From Bacillota bacterium (GTDB taxonomy: Bacteria; Bacillota; Desulfotomaculia; Desulfotomaculales; Desulfallaceae), in contig JAEXOR010000056.1 of NCBI GenBank assembly GCA_023439185.1, positions 1-64,000 on the forward strand: a stretch of DNA of 64,000 bases, written 5' to 3'. Positions within the stretch are counted from its first letter, which is position 1; every line of letters starts with the position of its first letter. The notes under the pieces were generated by a model. It saw nothing but the letters and a program-made list of their open reading frames with translations. It did not search any database and was not told where the DNA came from. The position numbers and the translations under genes are program-made. Below are positions 26,509 to 35,580 of this stretch, piece after piece.

Positions 26509-27367
26509 AAAGCGAGGATTGGGCAGGGGGTTGTCATCTTTAATCCCCAATGCGGATAGTGGTGAGGAAACTACCAATGACGAGAAATTTCGCGACCTGC
26601 CGTTGTCCATAATTGTCCCCAACCCTAATCAGCCCAGACAAAAGATGGACGAAAAGAGTCTGGAGGAGCTTGTGGAATCCATCAAAACCCACGGGTTGAT
26701 CCAGCCGATTGTGGTGCGACCGGCTAAAAAAACAGGCTATGAGATCATTGCCGGTGAAAGACGCTGGATGGCCTGCAAAAAGCTGGACATGGAGCATGTT
26801 CCCGCGATCATTAAAAATTACAACGATCTGGAGGCTTCCGCGGCGGCGCTGATTGAGAACATTCAGCGGGAGGATCTTAACCCGGTGGACGAAGCCGGCG
26901 CATACAAAAAGTTAATGGAAAACCATGGCTTAACCCAGGAAGAATTGTCGCACCGCCTGGGCAAGAGCAGGTCTTTCATAGCTAACATGATCAGGTTGTT
27001 GGCCCTGCCGGAGGAGATTAAATCATTACTTGCCGAAGGCGGGTTGACCGCCGGACATGCCAGGGCATTGTTGTCATTGCCCGGCTCGGAATGGCAGAAG
27101 AAATTTGCCGCCCGGATCATGGACGGGAAAATGAGCGTGCGGGAGACGGAACATCTGGTTCGTAAGTTCCTTGAGGAACGTTCAGGCAAAGGGAAAGAAA
27201 AAAAAGTTGCCGACCAGGAGCAGAAGGTCTGGGAAAAAAGGTTGGCCGGACGGTTGGGCAGGCCGGTCAAGATCAGGAAAAAATCGGACGGCAGCGGTAC
27301 CCTGGTGCTAAGGTACAAAAACGCAAATGATCTTAATTTGCTGTTGAACAAACTGACCCTGGAATAA
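26501..27367 (+). CDS. parB: Chromosome partitioning protein ParB (Spo0J)
   Basis: 288 residues. It is a CTPase clamp that loads at parS and spreads along DNA. The N-terminal half has the NPNQPR and GERRWMACK boxes; the central helix-turn-helix reads LTQEELSHRLGKSRSFI; the C-terminal dimerisation region is basic. The start is TTG 26501, inside parA, with AGGTGATGGG just upstream. A parS site begins at the base after its stop codon. Confidence 0.95.
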   Translation: MNKKRGLGRGLSSLIPNADSGEETTNDEKFRDLPLSIIVPNPNQPRQKMDEKSLEELVESIKTHGLIQPIVVRPAKKTGYEIIAGERRWMACKKLDMEHVPAIIKNYNDLEASAAALIENIQREDLNPVDEAGAYKKLMENHGLTQEELSHRLGKSRSFIANMIRLLALPEEIKSLLAEGGLTAGHARALLSLPGSEWQKKFAARIMDGKMSVRETEHLVRKFLEERSGKGKEKKVADQEQKVWEKRLAGRLGRPVKIRKKSDGSGTLVLRYKNANDLNLLLNKLTLE

Positions 27368-27383
27368 TGTTTCACGTGAAACA
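27368..27383. promoter_or_regulatory. parS centromere site
   Basis: TGTTTCACGTGAAACA, a perfect 16-base palindrome identical to the parS consensus. It starts immediately after the parB stop, about 8 kb from oriC. Confidence 0.95.
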
Positions 27384-27415
27384 AAAATAATCATCCTGAC
27401 GGAGTACTGCGGCAT

Positions 27416-28111
27416 ATGACAGGCACCATTGTAAATGCGGCGGCCATAGGCGCCGGCACCGCGATCGGCATGCTTTTGAGAAAAGGTATTCCGGAAAATA
27501 TAAAAACAACCGTTATGCAAGGCATCGGACTGGCTGTCTTGCTTGTGGGTGGTCAGATGGCCCTGCAGGGTACGCACATTTTGGTGGTCATTGTCAGCAT
27601 GACCCTGGGTGGCATCTGCGGGGAGTTGCTGAAGATCGAATCCAGGCTGGAACAGCTCGGTTTATTAATAGAAAGGAGGATTGGCGGCAACGGAGGTAAT
27701 GTAGCCCACGCCTTTGTTACTTCCAGTTTGTTATTTTGTGTCGGCGCCATGGCTGTGGTAGGATCGATTGAGGACGGTCTGACCGGCAATGCCGGCACAT
27801 TATATGCCAAATCAATGCTGGACGGAGTTACATCAATTTTCTTTGCTTCAACAATGGGTATCGGGGTGATTTTTTCAGCCCTTTCCGTCTTGCTGTATCA
27901 AGGTACCATCACTTTGTTGGCGACTTCGATTAAGGATATTTTAAATTCTTTTGTGATTTGTCAACTGACGTCGACCGGAGGCCTGCTGATAATTGGGGTG
28001 GCAGTCAATATACTGGGCATAAAAAAAATAAGTGTGGGTAACCTGCTTCCTTCTATATTGATTGTAATCATCCTGGCTTATTACGTGGATAAGTATTCAG
28101 TATTGATATAG
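27416..28111 (+). CDS. DUF554 membrane protein (YdfK family)
   Basis: 231 residues with about six hydrophobic segments, opening MTGTIVNAAAIGAGTAIGM in DUF554 style. Conserved Gly-rich stretches (GGICGELLKIE, FCVGAMAVVGSIEDG) match the family. It is an integral membrane protein of unknown, possibly transport, function, commonly found beside parB in Clostridia. ATG 27416 has a weak upstream CGGAG. Confidence 0.88.
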   Translation: MTGTIVNAAAIGAGTAIGMLLRKGIPENIKTTVMQGIGLAVLLVGGQMALQGTHILVVIVSMTLGGICGELLKIESRLEQLGLLIERRIGGNGGNVAHAFVTSSLLFCVGAMAVVGSIEDGLTGNAGTLYAKSMLDGVTSIFFASTMGIGVIFSALSVLLYQGTITLLATSIKDILNSFVICQLTSTGGLLIIGVAVNILGIKKISVGNLLPSILIVIILAYYVDKYSVLI

Positions 28112-28322
28112 TTGCGGGCAAACATATGCTTCTATACCATTAGCCGGTGTTGTGCAAGGAAGAATTCGTCACCCGGCTTCTTTGATTTTGAGAGTAAAGA
28201 AGTCCGCTGATGTTAGAAGCCAAAATTTAGTAATAAATTCTGCTGATTAAATTCATGTGCACAGCCCTTTTTTGTTAAAATATTACCGGCAATTATTTAC
28301 GGTAAAAAGAGGTGACCGGGCG

Positions 28323-28979
28323 ATGCAAAAATACAAGGATCGCCGCGCAGCCGGGGAAAAACTGGCGGAAGAGTTGCTAAAGCTTAACATTGATAACGCC
28401 CTGGTGCTCGGCATCCCCCGCGGAGGGATCGTGGTGGCCGCCGGGGTGGCAAAAAAACTGAAGTTTCCTCTGGATATAATTATTCCGCGCAAGGTGGGCG
28501 CCCCCTTTAATCCGGAAATCGCCGTGGGGGCGGTGACCCAGGACGGCACGGTTTTTTTGAACCGCCTGGTTATGGATGTTTACAAAATCAGCCGGGGTGA
28601 AATTGACGGGCTGGTAGATGAACAGGTGGAAGAAATCAAAAGACGGATGGTTAAATACCGTGGCCGGGACGATTACCGCTACGACAAGGGTAAAACAATT
28701 ATCCTGGTTGATGACGGTATAGCCACCGGGTTTACCGTCAAAGCCGCCATTGCTTCGATAAAAAACATATTCGCGCCGGTAAAAATCATTCTGGCTGTGC
28801 CGGTTGCTCCGCCCGATGTGGTTAGTGCGCTTGCCGATGAAGTGGACGAGCTGGTCTGCCCGCTGACACCGGATAATTTTTACGCCGTTGGACAGTTCTA
28901 TGAGCAATTTGAACAGACCGGCGACGAAGAGGTCCGGGAACTGCTGGCCGGAAATCCCAACCCCTTGGATGCGGTCTGA
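28323..28979 (+). CDS. Phosphoribosyltransferase-domain protein
   Basis: 218 residues from ATG 28323 (GAGGTGA seven bases upstream). A type I PRTase fold is indicated by the PRPP-binding loop ILVDDGIATG and by GIPRGGIVVA near the start. Such stand-alone proteins are usually annotated as predicted phosphoribosyltransferases; the base or substrate is unknown. It is separated from the DUF554 gene by 211 bases in which I see nothing definite. It converges on yyaC. Confidence 0.85.
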   Translation: MQKYKDRRAAGEKLAEELLKLNIDNALVLGIPRGGIVVAAGVAKKLKFPLDIIIPRKVGAPFNPEIAVGAVTQDGTVFLNRLVMDVYKISRGEIDGLVDEQVEEIKRRMVKYRGRDDYRYDKGKTIILVDDGIATGFTVKAAIASIKNIFAPVKIILAVPVAPPDVVSALADEVDELVCPLTPDNFYAVGQFYEQFEQTGDEEVRELLAGNPNPLDAV

Positions 28980-29018
28980 ATAAAGCAGGGAAATGATCGA
29001 GCGAGGTTATTTTGTTTT

Positions 29019-29039
29019 GGGCGACCGCGAGGGTCGCCC
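29019..29039. repeat. GC-rich REP-like hairpin between convergent genes
   Basis: GGGCGACC (29019-29026) and GGTCGCCC (29032-29039) form a perfect 8-base stem, followed by CTGCGGG. Elements of this look (GGGCGACC...GGTCGCCCCT) are dispersed intergenic repeats in many genomes. It may also act as a bidirectional terminator. A related hairpin lies at 58496-58514. Confidence 0.5.
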
Positions 29040-29095
29040 CTGCGGGTTCGCATTGGATAAATCAAAGCCGGCGCCTATATGTTCGGCGTCTCTGC

Positions 29096-29692
29096 TTAAC
29101 AACTGAGCACCTTTTGTTTTCCATATTCAGTCGCAGTTTTGCACAATCCCTGTACCAGCACCCGGGACATTGTCATCACCAGGTTGAGCCTGGTGTTTTG
29201 CAGCACCAGGTATTCCATGAACCCGCCAATGTTGACAATGCCGGTAATATAGATGTCGCCCACCGGAGGAAGCGATTTGTTCACACCCGCTCCGGGCCGC
29301 AGAGGCCCATCGCAGATATTGATATAACCGATATTTTCCGTGTTGCCCAGGCAGGCGTCAATCGCTATGATCAGCGGGTTGCGGTAGGTTTGCCTGATTG
29401 TTTCGATATAATCCTGCAGATTGGCTGCGTGTACCGGCTGCTCAAGGGTGCCGTAGATGCTGAAAAAATTCTGTCTTTCAAGGCTTAATAAGCTTCCCGC
29501 CAGGGGGCCGAAGCAATCCCCGGTGGATCTGTCCGTGCCGATGCACAAAAGCACCACTCCGTCGATATCCTTCCCGTAACTGTCGGTCAGCTTCTTCTGC
29601 AGCGCCTGATGTATTTTATCCGCCGCCAGCGGATCCTGCATGTGGACACGGTATTTTTGATTATCCTTAATTATCTTGTTGGCAATGGCCAT
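29096..29692 (-). CDS. yyaC: Spore protease-like protein YyaC (DUF1256)
   Basis: 198 residues. The YyaC family resembles the germination protease Gpr and is found near oriC in spore formers. The conserved CIGTDRSTGDCFGPL and IDACLGNTENIG segments are intact. ATG 29692 follows GAGGTGA on the minus strand. Function in the cell is not established; a sporulation link is from family distribution. Confidence 0.9.
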   Translation of the reverse strand: MAIANKIIKDNQKYRVHMQDPLAADKIHQALQKKLTDSYGKDIDGVVLLCIGTDRSTGDCFGPLAGSLLSLERQNFFSIYGTLEQPVHAANLQDYIETIRQTYRNPLIIAIDACLGNTENIGYINICDGPLRPGAGVNKSLPPVGDIYITGIVNIGGFMEYLVLQNTRLNLVMTMSRVLVQGLCKTATEYGKQKVLSC

Positions 29693-29819
29693 AATACTTC
29701 ACCTCTAAAAACAAACAATTAATATATTTATGTCCCGTCCGGCCGTTAAATATTCCAAGGTATTTAATTTAATAATCAACGAATATGATGATTATAAATA
29801 CTATTTTAGAGGTTCTTAT

Positions 29820-30893
29820 ATGTCGGAAACCAATAGCGATATTTCCGTCTTTAAAATTGCGGCCATGTATATTGGGGCGGTTATCGGGGCCGGCTTTGCC
29901 TCGGGCCAGGAGATAATGCAGTTTTTCACCGTTTACGGGAACAAGGGTCTTTGGGGGGTGGGGGCGGCCACCATGCTGCTGGCCTACCTTGGAGGCGCCG
30001 TTTTGTTTCTGTCCGTAAAATACGGCACCGGTAATTATCTGCTGCTAATCAACAAGTTAACCTCGCCGTGGGTGGCCAAAATTTTTGATTTGTTAAGCAT
30101 GGCTATGCTGCTGGCCGGTTTGAGCGTGATGTTGTCGGGCAGCGGGGCGGTCTTCAGCGAGTACCTTGGAATCGCTGCCTGGCCGGGGGTACTTTTTTTA
30201 TTGCTTATTGTGGGTATTGTACTCGCCGGGGGAATGGCCGGAGTAATCAAGTTTAACTTTGTGCTGGTGCCGCTAAAGATCGCTGCTATTGTGATTATTT
30301 CCCTGCTGGTACTGGCATTTTGCGCCACCGGCGGCACACCGGCGGAGGAAACTTCTGTGCGGTCTTCCATTTCCACCGGAAATTGGTATATATCCGGAGT
30401 ATTATACGTCTCCTATAATATGATTCTGGTGCTGGCGGTACTGAGTACCCTCGGCAGCAGGGTGACCGCCCGCCGGGCGGTGGCCGGCGGCGTCGCGGGC
30501 GGCGCCGGGCTGGGCATTGCCGCCGGGCTGCTGGTGCTGGCCCAGCTTAAGCTTTACCCGGCCATTGCTGCTTATAAGGTTCCGGTACTGTATATGGCCG
30601 GGGAAATCGGGGATTTGTTCAGGATTCCCGTGGCCGTGCTGATCTGGCTGGCCATACTGACCACAGCGGTGGCCAACGCTCACGGCCTGGCGGCCCGTTT
30701 CGCCCCACCGGGAACAGTTAAATACAAGCTTGCCGGCACGGGATGCGCCCTGCTGGCCCTGCCCCTGGCAAGGCTGGATTTTGACCGGCTGGTGGGCACG
30801 ATATATCCGCTTTTCGGTTATGCCGGGCTGCTAATGGTTTTGATATTATTGGTCAATCCGTTTTGGCCGCTGATTAAAAGAACTAAATTATAG
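29820..30893 (+). CDS. YkvI-family integral membrane protein
   Basis: 357 residues from ATG 29820; an upstream in-frame ATG at 29730 would add a charged tail that does not look like the family. It has about ten hydrophobic segments beginning AAMYIGAVIGAGFASGQEIMQFF, the hallmark of the YkvI group within the APC-like transporter superfamily. Substrate unknown. cvpA-like follows after 63 bases. Confidence 0.83.
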   Translation: MSETNSDISVFKIAAMYIGAVIGAGFASGQEIMQFFTVYGNKGLWGVGAATMLLAYLGGAVLFLSVKYGTGNYLLLINKLTSPWVAKIFDLLSMAMLLAGLSVMLSGSGAVFSEYLGIAAWPGVLFLLLIVGIVLAGGMAGVIKFNFVLVPLKIAAIVIISLLVLAFCATGGTPAEETSVRSSISTGNWYISGVLYVSYNMILVLAVLSTLGSRVTARRAVAGGVAGGAGLGIAAGLLVLAQLKLYPAIAAYKVPVLYMAGEIGDLFRIPVAVLIWLAILTTAVANAHGLAARFAPPGTVKYKLAGTGCALLALPLARLDFDRLVGTIYPLFGYAGLLMVLILLVNPFWPLIKRTKL

Positions 30894-30956
30894 CGCCGGA
30901 AAGAAGGATTAATTACCCAAGCAATAGAAAAAATCGAACACAAGGGAGCGGTAGGC

Positions 30957-31652
30957 ATGAATTGGTTGGACTGGACGCTGACAATAATTATTGCGCTTTC
31001 GGCATGGCGCGGCTTAAAGGCGGGTCTCATCGTCAGTGTGGCCAAATTGCTGGGACTGCTGCTGGGATTGGCTGCGGCCTTCACCGGATATAAAGATCTG
31101 GCGGTTTACCTGGACCACCAATGGCACTGGGGAGAAACCATCTCGGTTTTTATCCTGGAACGTTTCCCCCAAACCATCAGCGGAGCGCTGGACAGCATCA
31201 CCCCGGGAAATTTAACCGTGCCCGGCGCCGGCGCTGAACAACTGCTGGACGGTATGGTAAGCGATTATGCCGCCATTGCCGCCCGGGAAATGGCGGGGTC
31301 GGTTCTGGAGCTCGTTTCCTTTATTATTCTGGCGCTGGCGGTTTATATACTGGTGAACATCATGATGCGCGTCATATCCGGCGCTGCAGCCCATTCCCTG
31401 CTTGGTCCCCTGGACAGGTTGGGGGGGCTGGTCCTGGGTTTGTTCAAGGGCGCCCTGGTAGTAATAATTGCCGCTGCCCTGCTGAATCCCGTATATCCGG
31501 CGGACGCTCCGGCTGTCGAAACGCAAAACGGTTTTTTGAGCCATGCCGTAACCGGGTCCGTTATTTTGCCTTACGCTCAGCCGGCGGTGGATTTTTTAAA
31601 GCTGCAGTTTCCCGGCTGGCCGCTATTGGTAAAACCGGCCCGCTTTATTTAG
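30957..31652 (+). CDS. CvpA family membrane protein
   Basis: 231 residues with four to five hydrophobic helices. The N-terminus, WLDWTLTIIIALSAWRGLKAGL, is typical of CvpA (colicin V production) proteins. The family's molecular role is unclear. ATG 30957 follows GGGAG. A repeat-like string (CAGGAGTCAGAAGCCGGAATTCAG) follows at 31685-31708. Confidence 0.82.
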   Translation: MNWLDWTLTIIIALSAWRGLKAGLIVSVAKLLGLLLGLAAAFTGYKDLAVYLDHQWHWGETISVFILERFPQTISGALDSITPGNLTVPGAGAEQLLDGMVSDYAAIAAREMAGSVLELVSFIILALAVYILVNIMMRVISGAAAHSLLGPLDRLGGLVLGLFKGALVVIIAAALLNPVYPADAPAVETQNGFLSHAVTGSVILPYAQPAVDFLKLQFPGWPLLVKPARFI

Positions 31653-31763
31653 ACGCCTGGTGAGAATACTATGTTTATTAGTATTCAGGAGTCAGAAGCC
31701 GGAATTCAGAATGACGCGTAAATGCGGCTCCTGAGCAATTCGGTGTGGAAAGGCGGTAATACA

Positions 31764-33164
31764 TTGGCTGAGAAAAGCAGTGCCCTTGCCTATAACCGGA
31801 AAACGGTCTGGGAACATCTGACCGGGCAGGAAAAACAGGAAGCCATGAATTTGGCCGAGGATTACAAGGTCTTTTTGAACAGGGCCAAAACAGAAAGGGA
31901 ATCCGCCGCCCTGGTGGCGGAACAGGCCAGGAGCCTGGGTTTTGTTCCCCTGGAAACCGTACAGGGTCACCTAAAGCCCGGGGACAAGATTTATCGCCTG
32001 GTGAAGGACAAGTCCGTGCTGCTGGCGGTGCTGGGTGAACGGCCCGTGACCGAAGGGTTTAATGCCATTGGCGCCCATATTGACAGTCCGCGTCTGGACC
32101 TGAAAGTACATCCTCTTTACGAGGACGAGGGGCTGGCCTTGTTAAAAACCCATTATTACGGCGGAATCAAAAAATACCACTGGCTGGCTTTGCCGCTGGC
32201 ATTGCACGGGGTTGTCTATCGCGGCGACGGTTCGGGAGTGGAGATTCGGGTGGGCGACGAACCCGGGGACCCGGTATTTACCATTACCGATTTATTGCCC
32301 CACCTGTCCGGCAAGCAAATGGAAAAAAATATTAACGAGGCCTTTCCCGGTGAAATTTTAAGGGTCATCTGTGGCAGCCTGCCGGCTGGAGACGCGGATA
32401 TCAAAAACCGGGTGAAAGAGAATATTTTGTTGCTGCTGCATGATAAATACGGTTTAACCGAAGCCGATCTGGTCACTGCCGAACTGGAGCTGGTGCCGGC
32501 CGTACCTCCCCGGGACGTGGGGTTTGATCGCTCCATGGTGGGCGCTTACGGTCAGGACGACCGGGTTTGCGCTTACGCCCAGTTGTCGGCCATGGCGGGC
32601 ATTGTCAGCCCGCCTCGCCCCGCGGTGGCCATATTTGCGGACAAGGAGGAAATCGGCAGCGTGGGCAATACCGGTATGCAATCCAGCCTGTTTTTGGACT
32701 TTATCGCCGAACTGGTGGAAAGAAGCGCTGGGACCTATAACGGGCTGCTGCTGCGTCGGGCGTTAAGCGCCTCCTGCGGACTATCTGCGGACGTAAACCT
32801 GGCCCTGGACCCCGGGTTCCCGGACACGGTGGAAAAGGACAATACCGCCCGCCTGGGCTGTGGCGTCGTGTTAACCAAATACACCGGGGCCAGGGGCAAG
32901 AGCGGATCAAATGACGCCCACGCCGAGTTTTTATCCCGGGTGGTCAGAATCTTTGACAGCCGGAAGGTGATCTGGCAAACCGGGGAATTGGGCAAGGTGG
33001 ATCAGGGCGGCGGCGGTACAATAGCTTATATGATGGCCGCCCACGGCCTGGACGTGGTGGATTGCGGCGTCGGGCTGCTGGGCATGCATTCACCCTTCGA
33101 GGTATGTCATAAAGCGGATCTGTATATGGCGGTGCGCGGGTACGCCGCTTTTCTGCTGGGGTAG
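31764..33164 (+). CDS. M18 family aminopeptidase
   Basis: 466 residues from TTG 31764, six bases after AAAGGCGGT; the in-frame ATG at 31722 has no ribosome binding site. M18 enzymes are cytosolic two-metal aminopeptidases for acidic N-termini. The metal-binding and catalytic segments are visible in order: GAHIDSPRLD, QDDRVC, DKEEIGS, SNDAHAEF and GMHSPFE. Length is normal for the family. Confidence 0.92.
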   Translation: MAEKSSALAYNRKTVWEHLTGQEKQEAMNLAEDYKVFLNRAKTERESAALVAEQARSLGFVPLETVQGHLKPGDKIYRLVKDKSVLLAVLGERPVTEGFNAIGAHIDSPRLDLKVHPLYEDEGLALLKTHYYGGIKKYHWLALPLALHGVVYRGDGSGVEIRVGDEPGDPVFTITDLLPHLSGKQMEKNINEAFPGEILRVICGSLPAGDADIKNRVKENILLLLHDKYGLTEADLVTAELELVPAVPPRDVGFDRSMVGAYGQDDRVCAYAQLSAMAGIVSPPRPAVAIFADKEEIGSVGNTGMQSSLFLDFIAELVERSAGTYNGLLLRRALSASCGLSADVNLALDPGFPDTVEKDNTARLGCGVVLTKYTGARGKSGSNDAHAEFLSRVVRIFDSRKVIWQTGELGKVDQGGGGTIAYMMAAHGLDVVDCGVGLLGMHSPFEVCHKADLYMAVRGYAAFLLG

Positions 33165-33173
33165 GTAAGGAAA

Positions 33174-33292
33174 GGGGACATCCCTTTTGCTTAGGGGTCG
33201 AGACTATGGGGTCTGAGGAATGTCCCCGGTAAGCGGAATGGGGACACACCTCTTGCTTAAAGGTCGAGACTATGGGGTCGAGGAATGTCCCC
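33174..33292. repeat. Two tandem REP-like elements
   Basis: Units 33174-33227 and 33240-33292 each open with GGGGACA and close with TGTCCCC, so each folds on itself. Both share the core GGTCGAGACTATGGGGTC and the TTGCTTA segment, differing at a few positions. They fill the gap between the aminopeptidase and DUF951 genes. The larger inverted element at 58448-58541 has similar GGGGAC/GTCCCC ends. Confidence 0.75.
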
Positions 33293-33351
33293 AATTAGGT
33301 GGGCTGGGAATTTCCTCTGAAAGTGTAGAGTAGAGGGACGGGGGGCTGGGT

Positions 33352-33564
33352 ATGCTGGTCAAATATTACGTGGGAGATATTGTGCAGATGCGCAAGCAGC
33401 ACCCCTGCGGCACAGACGAATGGGAGGTCTTGCGCACGGGGGTCGATTTTCGCATCAAATGCACGGGCTGCGGCCGGGTGGTTATGCTGCCCCGGCCCAA
33501 GTTTGAAAAGAGCGTCAAAAAAATTATCAGTTCCGCCGGCCCGGAAGCCGAAGGGCAAACTTAA
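33352..33564 (+). CDS. DUF951 protein
   Basis: 70 residues. It opens YYVGDIVQMRKQHPCG and continues with WEVLRTGVDFRIKCTGCGR, the DUF951 pattern, with CxxC and HPCG cysteines that could bind a metal. Small conserved Firmicutes protein, often near the origin beside mechanosensitive channel genes. Function unknown. It converges on the ATPase gene downstream. Confidence 0.82.
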   Translation: MLVKYYVGDIVQMRKQHPCGTDEWEVLRTGVDFRIKCTGCGRVVMLPRPKFEKSVKKIISSAGPEAEGQT

Positions 33565-33616
33565 ACTAACTGAAATTGCGCTCCAAGAATAATTTTAACA
33601 TTTCCTCATAACTTCC

Positions 33617-34744
33617 TTAACATGAAAACGTCCAGATAATGAAATCCTTGAACATCGGTTCCATAAACCGGTACCGGGCCCTGGTCACTCTCTCAATAAT
33701 GCCTTTCTCCTCAAGTTTATTGATTGACCTGGTGACGGCGTTCGATTGAGGTTTGCCTTTGTATGGCGGTTGATCGGTAGCAAGCTTACAGAGCACATCC
33801 CGCATCTGAGCGGAGCGGCCGATTTCGGTCAGGATCTCGGTAAACGCCGGCTTGAGAATGGTCTGCGCCTGATCGTAAGCGTGCTGCAAGACGGGCAGTG
33901 TCAGGGCATTATGCCCTCCCAGGGCAGCAAGCTGGTACGCCTCGTTACATAACAGCATTGTATCGTACGGGTGGCCGCCCGTAAGCTCCAGGAGTTCCCT
34001 CACCACGCTGGTATCCGCCTCCACCTGGCGACCGGCGAATTTGCTTTTGATATAGGGAAGCCACGAATCCTGCGGAACAGGCGGCACCGGCAGAGGGACG
34101 GCGAAACGGTAGAAAGCCTCCCGCTGGGAAGAAAACAGCGTTTTCATCATGCTTTCTTTAGACCCTAAGAACAAATAGCTGACCCGATCCTGATGCTGAA
34201 AGGCGGCGCGCATGCGTTTGAAGATGTTTTCGCCGGCAACGATGGACATATCCTGAAACTCATCGAAAAGGACAATGACTCGCTTATTGTCCTTTTCCGC
34301 CAGCTTTTGCGGGAACTCCAAGGCCTGGTCGAGCAGCTCGTCAGGGCTTGCCTTCTTGCTGACGAAAAGACGGACTTCCATTTCCAAGTCCTGCAGTTTC
34401 AGGCTCACTGGGACCGGGCCAAATTGACGCAACCTCTCCCGGACTGCCGCCAGCGTTTTTGGCAGACCTGTACGGTTGGCCAAACACTCCTCCATAATTC
34501 TTTCCGCCAGATGTTCCTTATCCCGGATAGAAAAACAGTCGACCGAAAGAGTATAATACTCTTTGTCTTTCAGGCGCCGTAACGCCTCTTCCGCCAGAGA
34601 AGTCTTGCCGATCCGGCGCGGACCGGCCAGCATGACGCTATTCCCTTCTTCCAGTCTGGCAACAAGCGCGTCAATAAAAGGCAGTCTTCCAACCAGATCT
34701 TCTTCCGGTACCGGATATCCGAGCGGAAACAACTTGTCACTCAA
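33617..34744 (-). CDS. AAA ATPase with C-terminal winged helix
   Basis: 375 residues. P-loop GPRRIGKTS near residue 41, Walker B VIVLFDEFQDM, and arginine-containing sensor regions match the archaeal-type ATPase group (PF01637-like, STAND/MNS). The last 70 residues look like a winged helix (SNAVTRSINKLEEKGIIERV). These are often mobile, defence-like or regulatory ATPases; I cannot name its role. The start is ATG or GTG near 34744. A nested palindrome overlies its promoter (34758-34802), suggesting self-regulation. Confidence 0.78.
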   Translation of the reverse strand: MSDKLFPLGYPVPEEDLVGRLPFIDALVARLEEGNSVMLAGPRRIGKTSLAEEALRRLKDKEYYTLSVDCFSIRDKEHLAERIMEECLANRTGLPKTLAAVRERLRQFGPVPVSLKLQDLEMEVRLFVSKKASPDELLDQALEFPQKLAEKDNKRVIVLFDEFQDMSIVAGENIFKRMRAAFQHQDRVSYLFLGSKESMMKTLFSSQREAFYRFAVPLPVPPVPQDSWLPYIKSKFAGRQVEADTSVVRELLELTGGHPYDTMLLCNEAYQLAALGGHNALTLPVLQHAYDQAQTILKPAFTEILTEIGRSAQMRDVLCKLATDQPPYKGKPQSNAVTRSINKLEEKGIIERVTRARYRFMEPMFKDFIIWTFSC

Positions 34745-34757
34745 GGCTTCTCAACTC

Positions 34758-34802
34758 CATAATACGTGTTTGGTGTTATTATAACACCTTGAGCGTATTA
34801 TG
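34758..34802 (-). promoter_or_regulatory. Nested palindrome over the ATPase promoter
   Basis: The inner palindrome GGTGTTATTATAACACC (34772-34788) is flanked by CATAATACG (34758-34766) and CGTATTATG (34794-34802), a perfect 9-base outer inverted repeat. On the minus strand a -10 TATAAT falls inside the inner palindrome, with GTGTCA 17 bases upstream. A dimeric repressor site is the simplest reading. Confidence 0.6.
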
Positions 34803-34892
34803 ACACTACATGAATTGTAGTATTGCTTTATTAATAAAACCCGGCGATTAAGCCAGCCTTGAAATAGTCTATAATTGGGTTAAGAAAGCGGG

Positions 34893-35579
34893 GTGTTTGC
34901 TCTGAAAATATTATTTGTAGAGGACGATAAGGTGATTGCGTCGGGGCTTGAGTACTCTCTGGTGCAAGAGGGATATACCGTTTTACATTGTACAAACGTT
35001 GCAGATGCAAAAAAAACCATAAATGAAAATCAATTTGATCTGGCCATCCTTGATTTGTCGCTTCCCGACGGAAATGGTTACGATATTTGCAAAATAGTTA
35101 AGGCGCAAGGAGATATGCCGGTGATCTTTCTGACTGCCATAGATGATGAGGCTAATGTGGTTATGGGTCTTGATATGGGCGCGGACGACTATATAGCAAA
35201 GCCCTTTCGTTTACGGGAGCTGCTCTCTCGCATTAAGAGTGTGCTGCGCAGGTATGACAAGTCGGAAGGCCCCAAGACATTGCTTGAGTTTGGCGACATC
35301 AGAATCAACACGGCACAGGCCAAGGTGTATAAAAGAGAGCGGGAGATCTCATTAACCTCGCTCGAATACCGGCTGCTTCTGATCTTTGCCAACAACGTGG
35401 GACAAGTTCTAAGCCGCGGCCGGCTTTTAGACGGCATATGGGATTTTGCGGGAGAGTTCGTAAATGATAATACCTTAACGGTGTATATTAAGCGTTTGCG
35501 GGAGAAAATCGGGGATGACAGCCAAAACCCGACCATCATTAAGACAGTGCGCGGGATGGGATATAAGGTGGGCGACTGA
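34893..35579 (+). CDS. OmpR/PhoB-family response regulator
   Basis: 228 residues: receiver domain (1-115, phospho-acceptor Asp in LAILDLSLPDG, Lys in AKPF) and winged-helix DNA-binding domain (about 130-226, SLTSLEYRLLLIF). The start is GTG 34893. The histidine kinase begins one base after its stop, and an ABC transporter follows, the usual arrangement for peptide-antibiotic sensing or resistance modules. Its binding sites may be the three direct repeats at 36590-36617. Confidence 0.92.
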   Translation: MFALKILFVEDDKVIASGLEYSLVQEGYTVLHCTNVADAKKTINENQFDLAILDLSLPDGNGYDICKIVKAQGDMPVIFLTAIDDEANVVMGLDMGADDYIAKPFRLRELLSRIKSVLRRYDKSEGPKTLLEFGDIRINTAQAKVYKREREISLTSLEYRLLLIFANNVGQVLSRGRLLDGIWDFAGEFVNDNTLTVYIKRLREKIGDDSQNPTIIKTVRGMGYKVGD

Positions 35580-35580
35580 C

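Noticed and set aside
29012..29488. 158-codon + strand frame opposite yyaC
   Set aside because: The yyaC protein family is clear on the other strand; this frame has no ribosome binding site.
33174..33292. CRISPR-like array
   Set aside because: Only two units, each self-complementary and imperfect, with no spacer structure and no cas genes.
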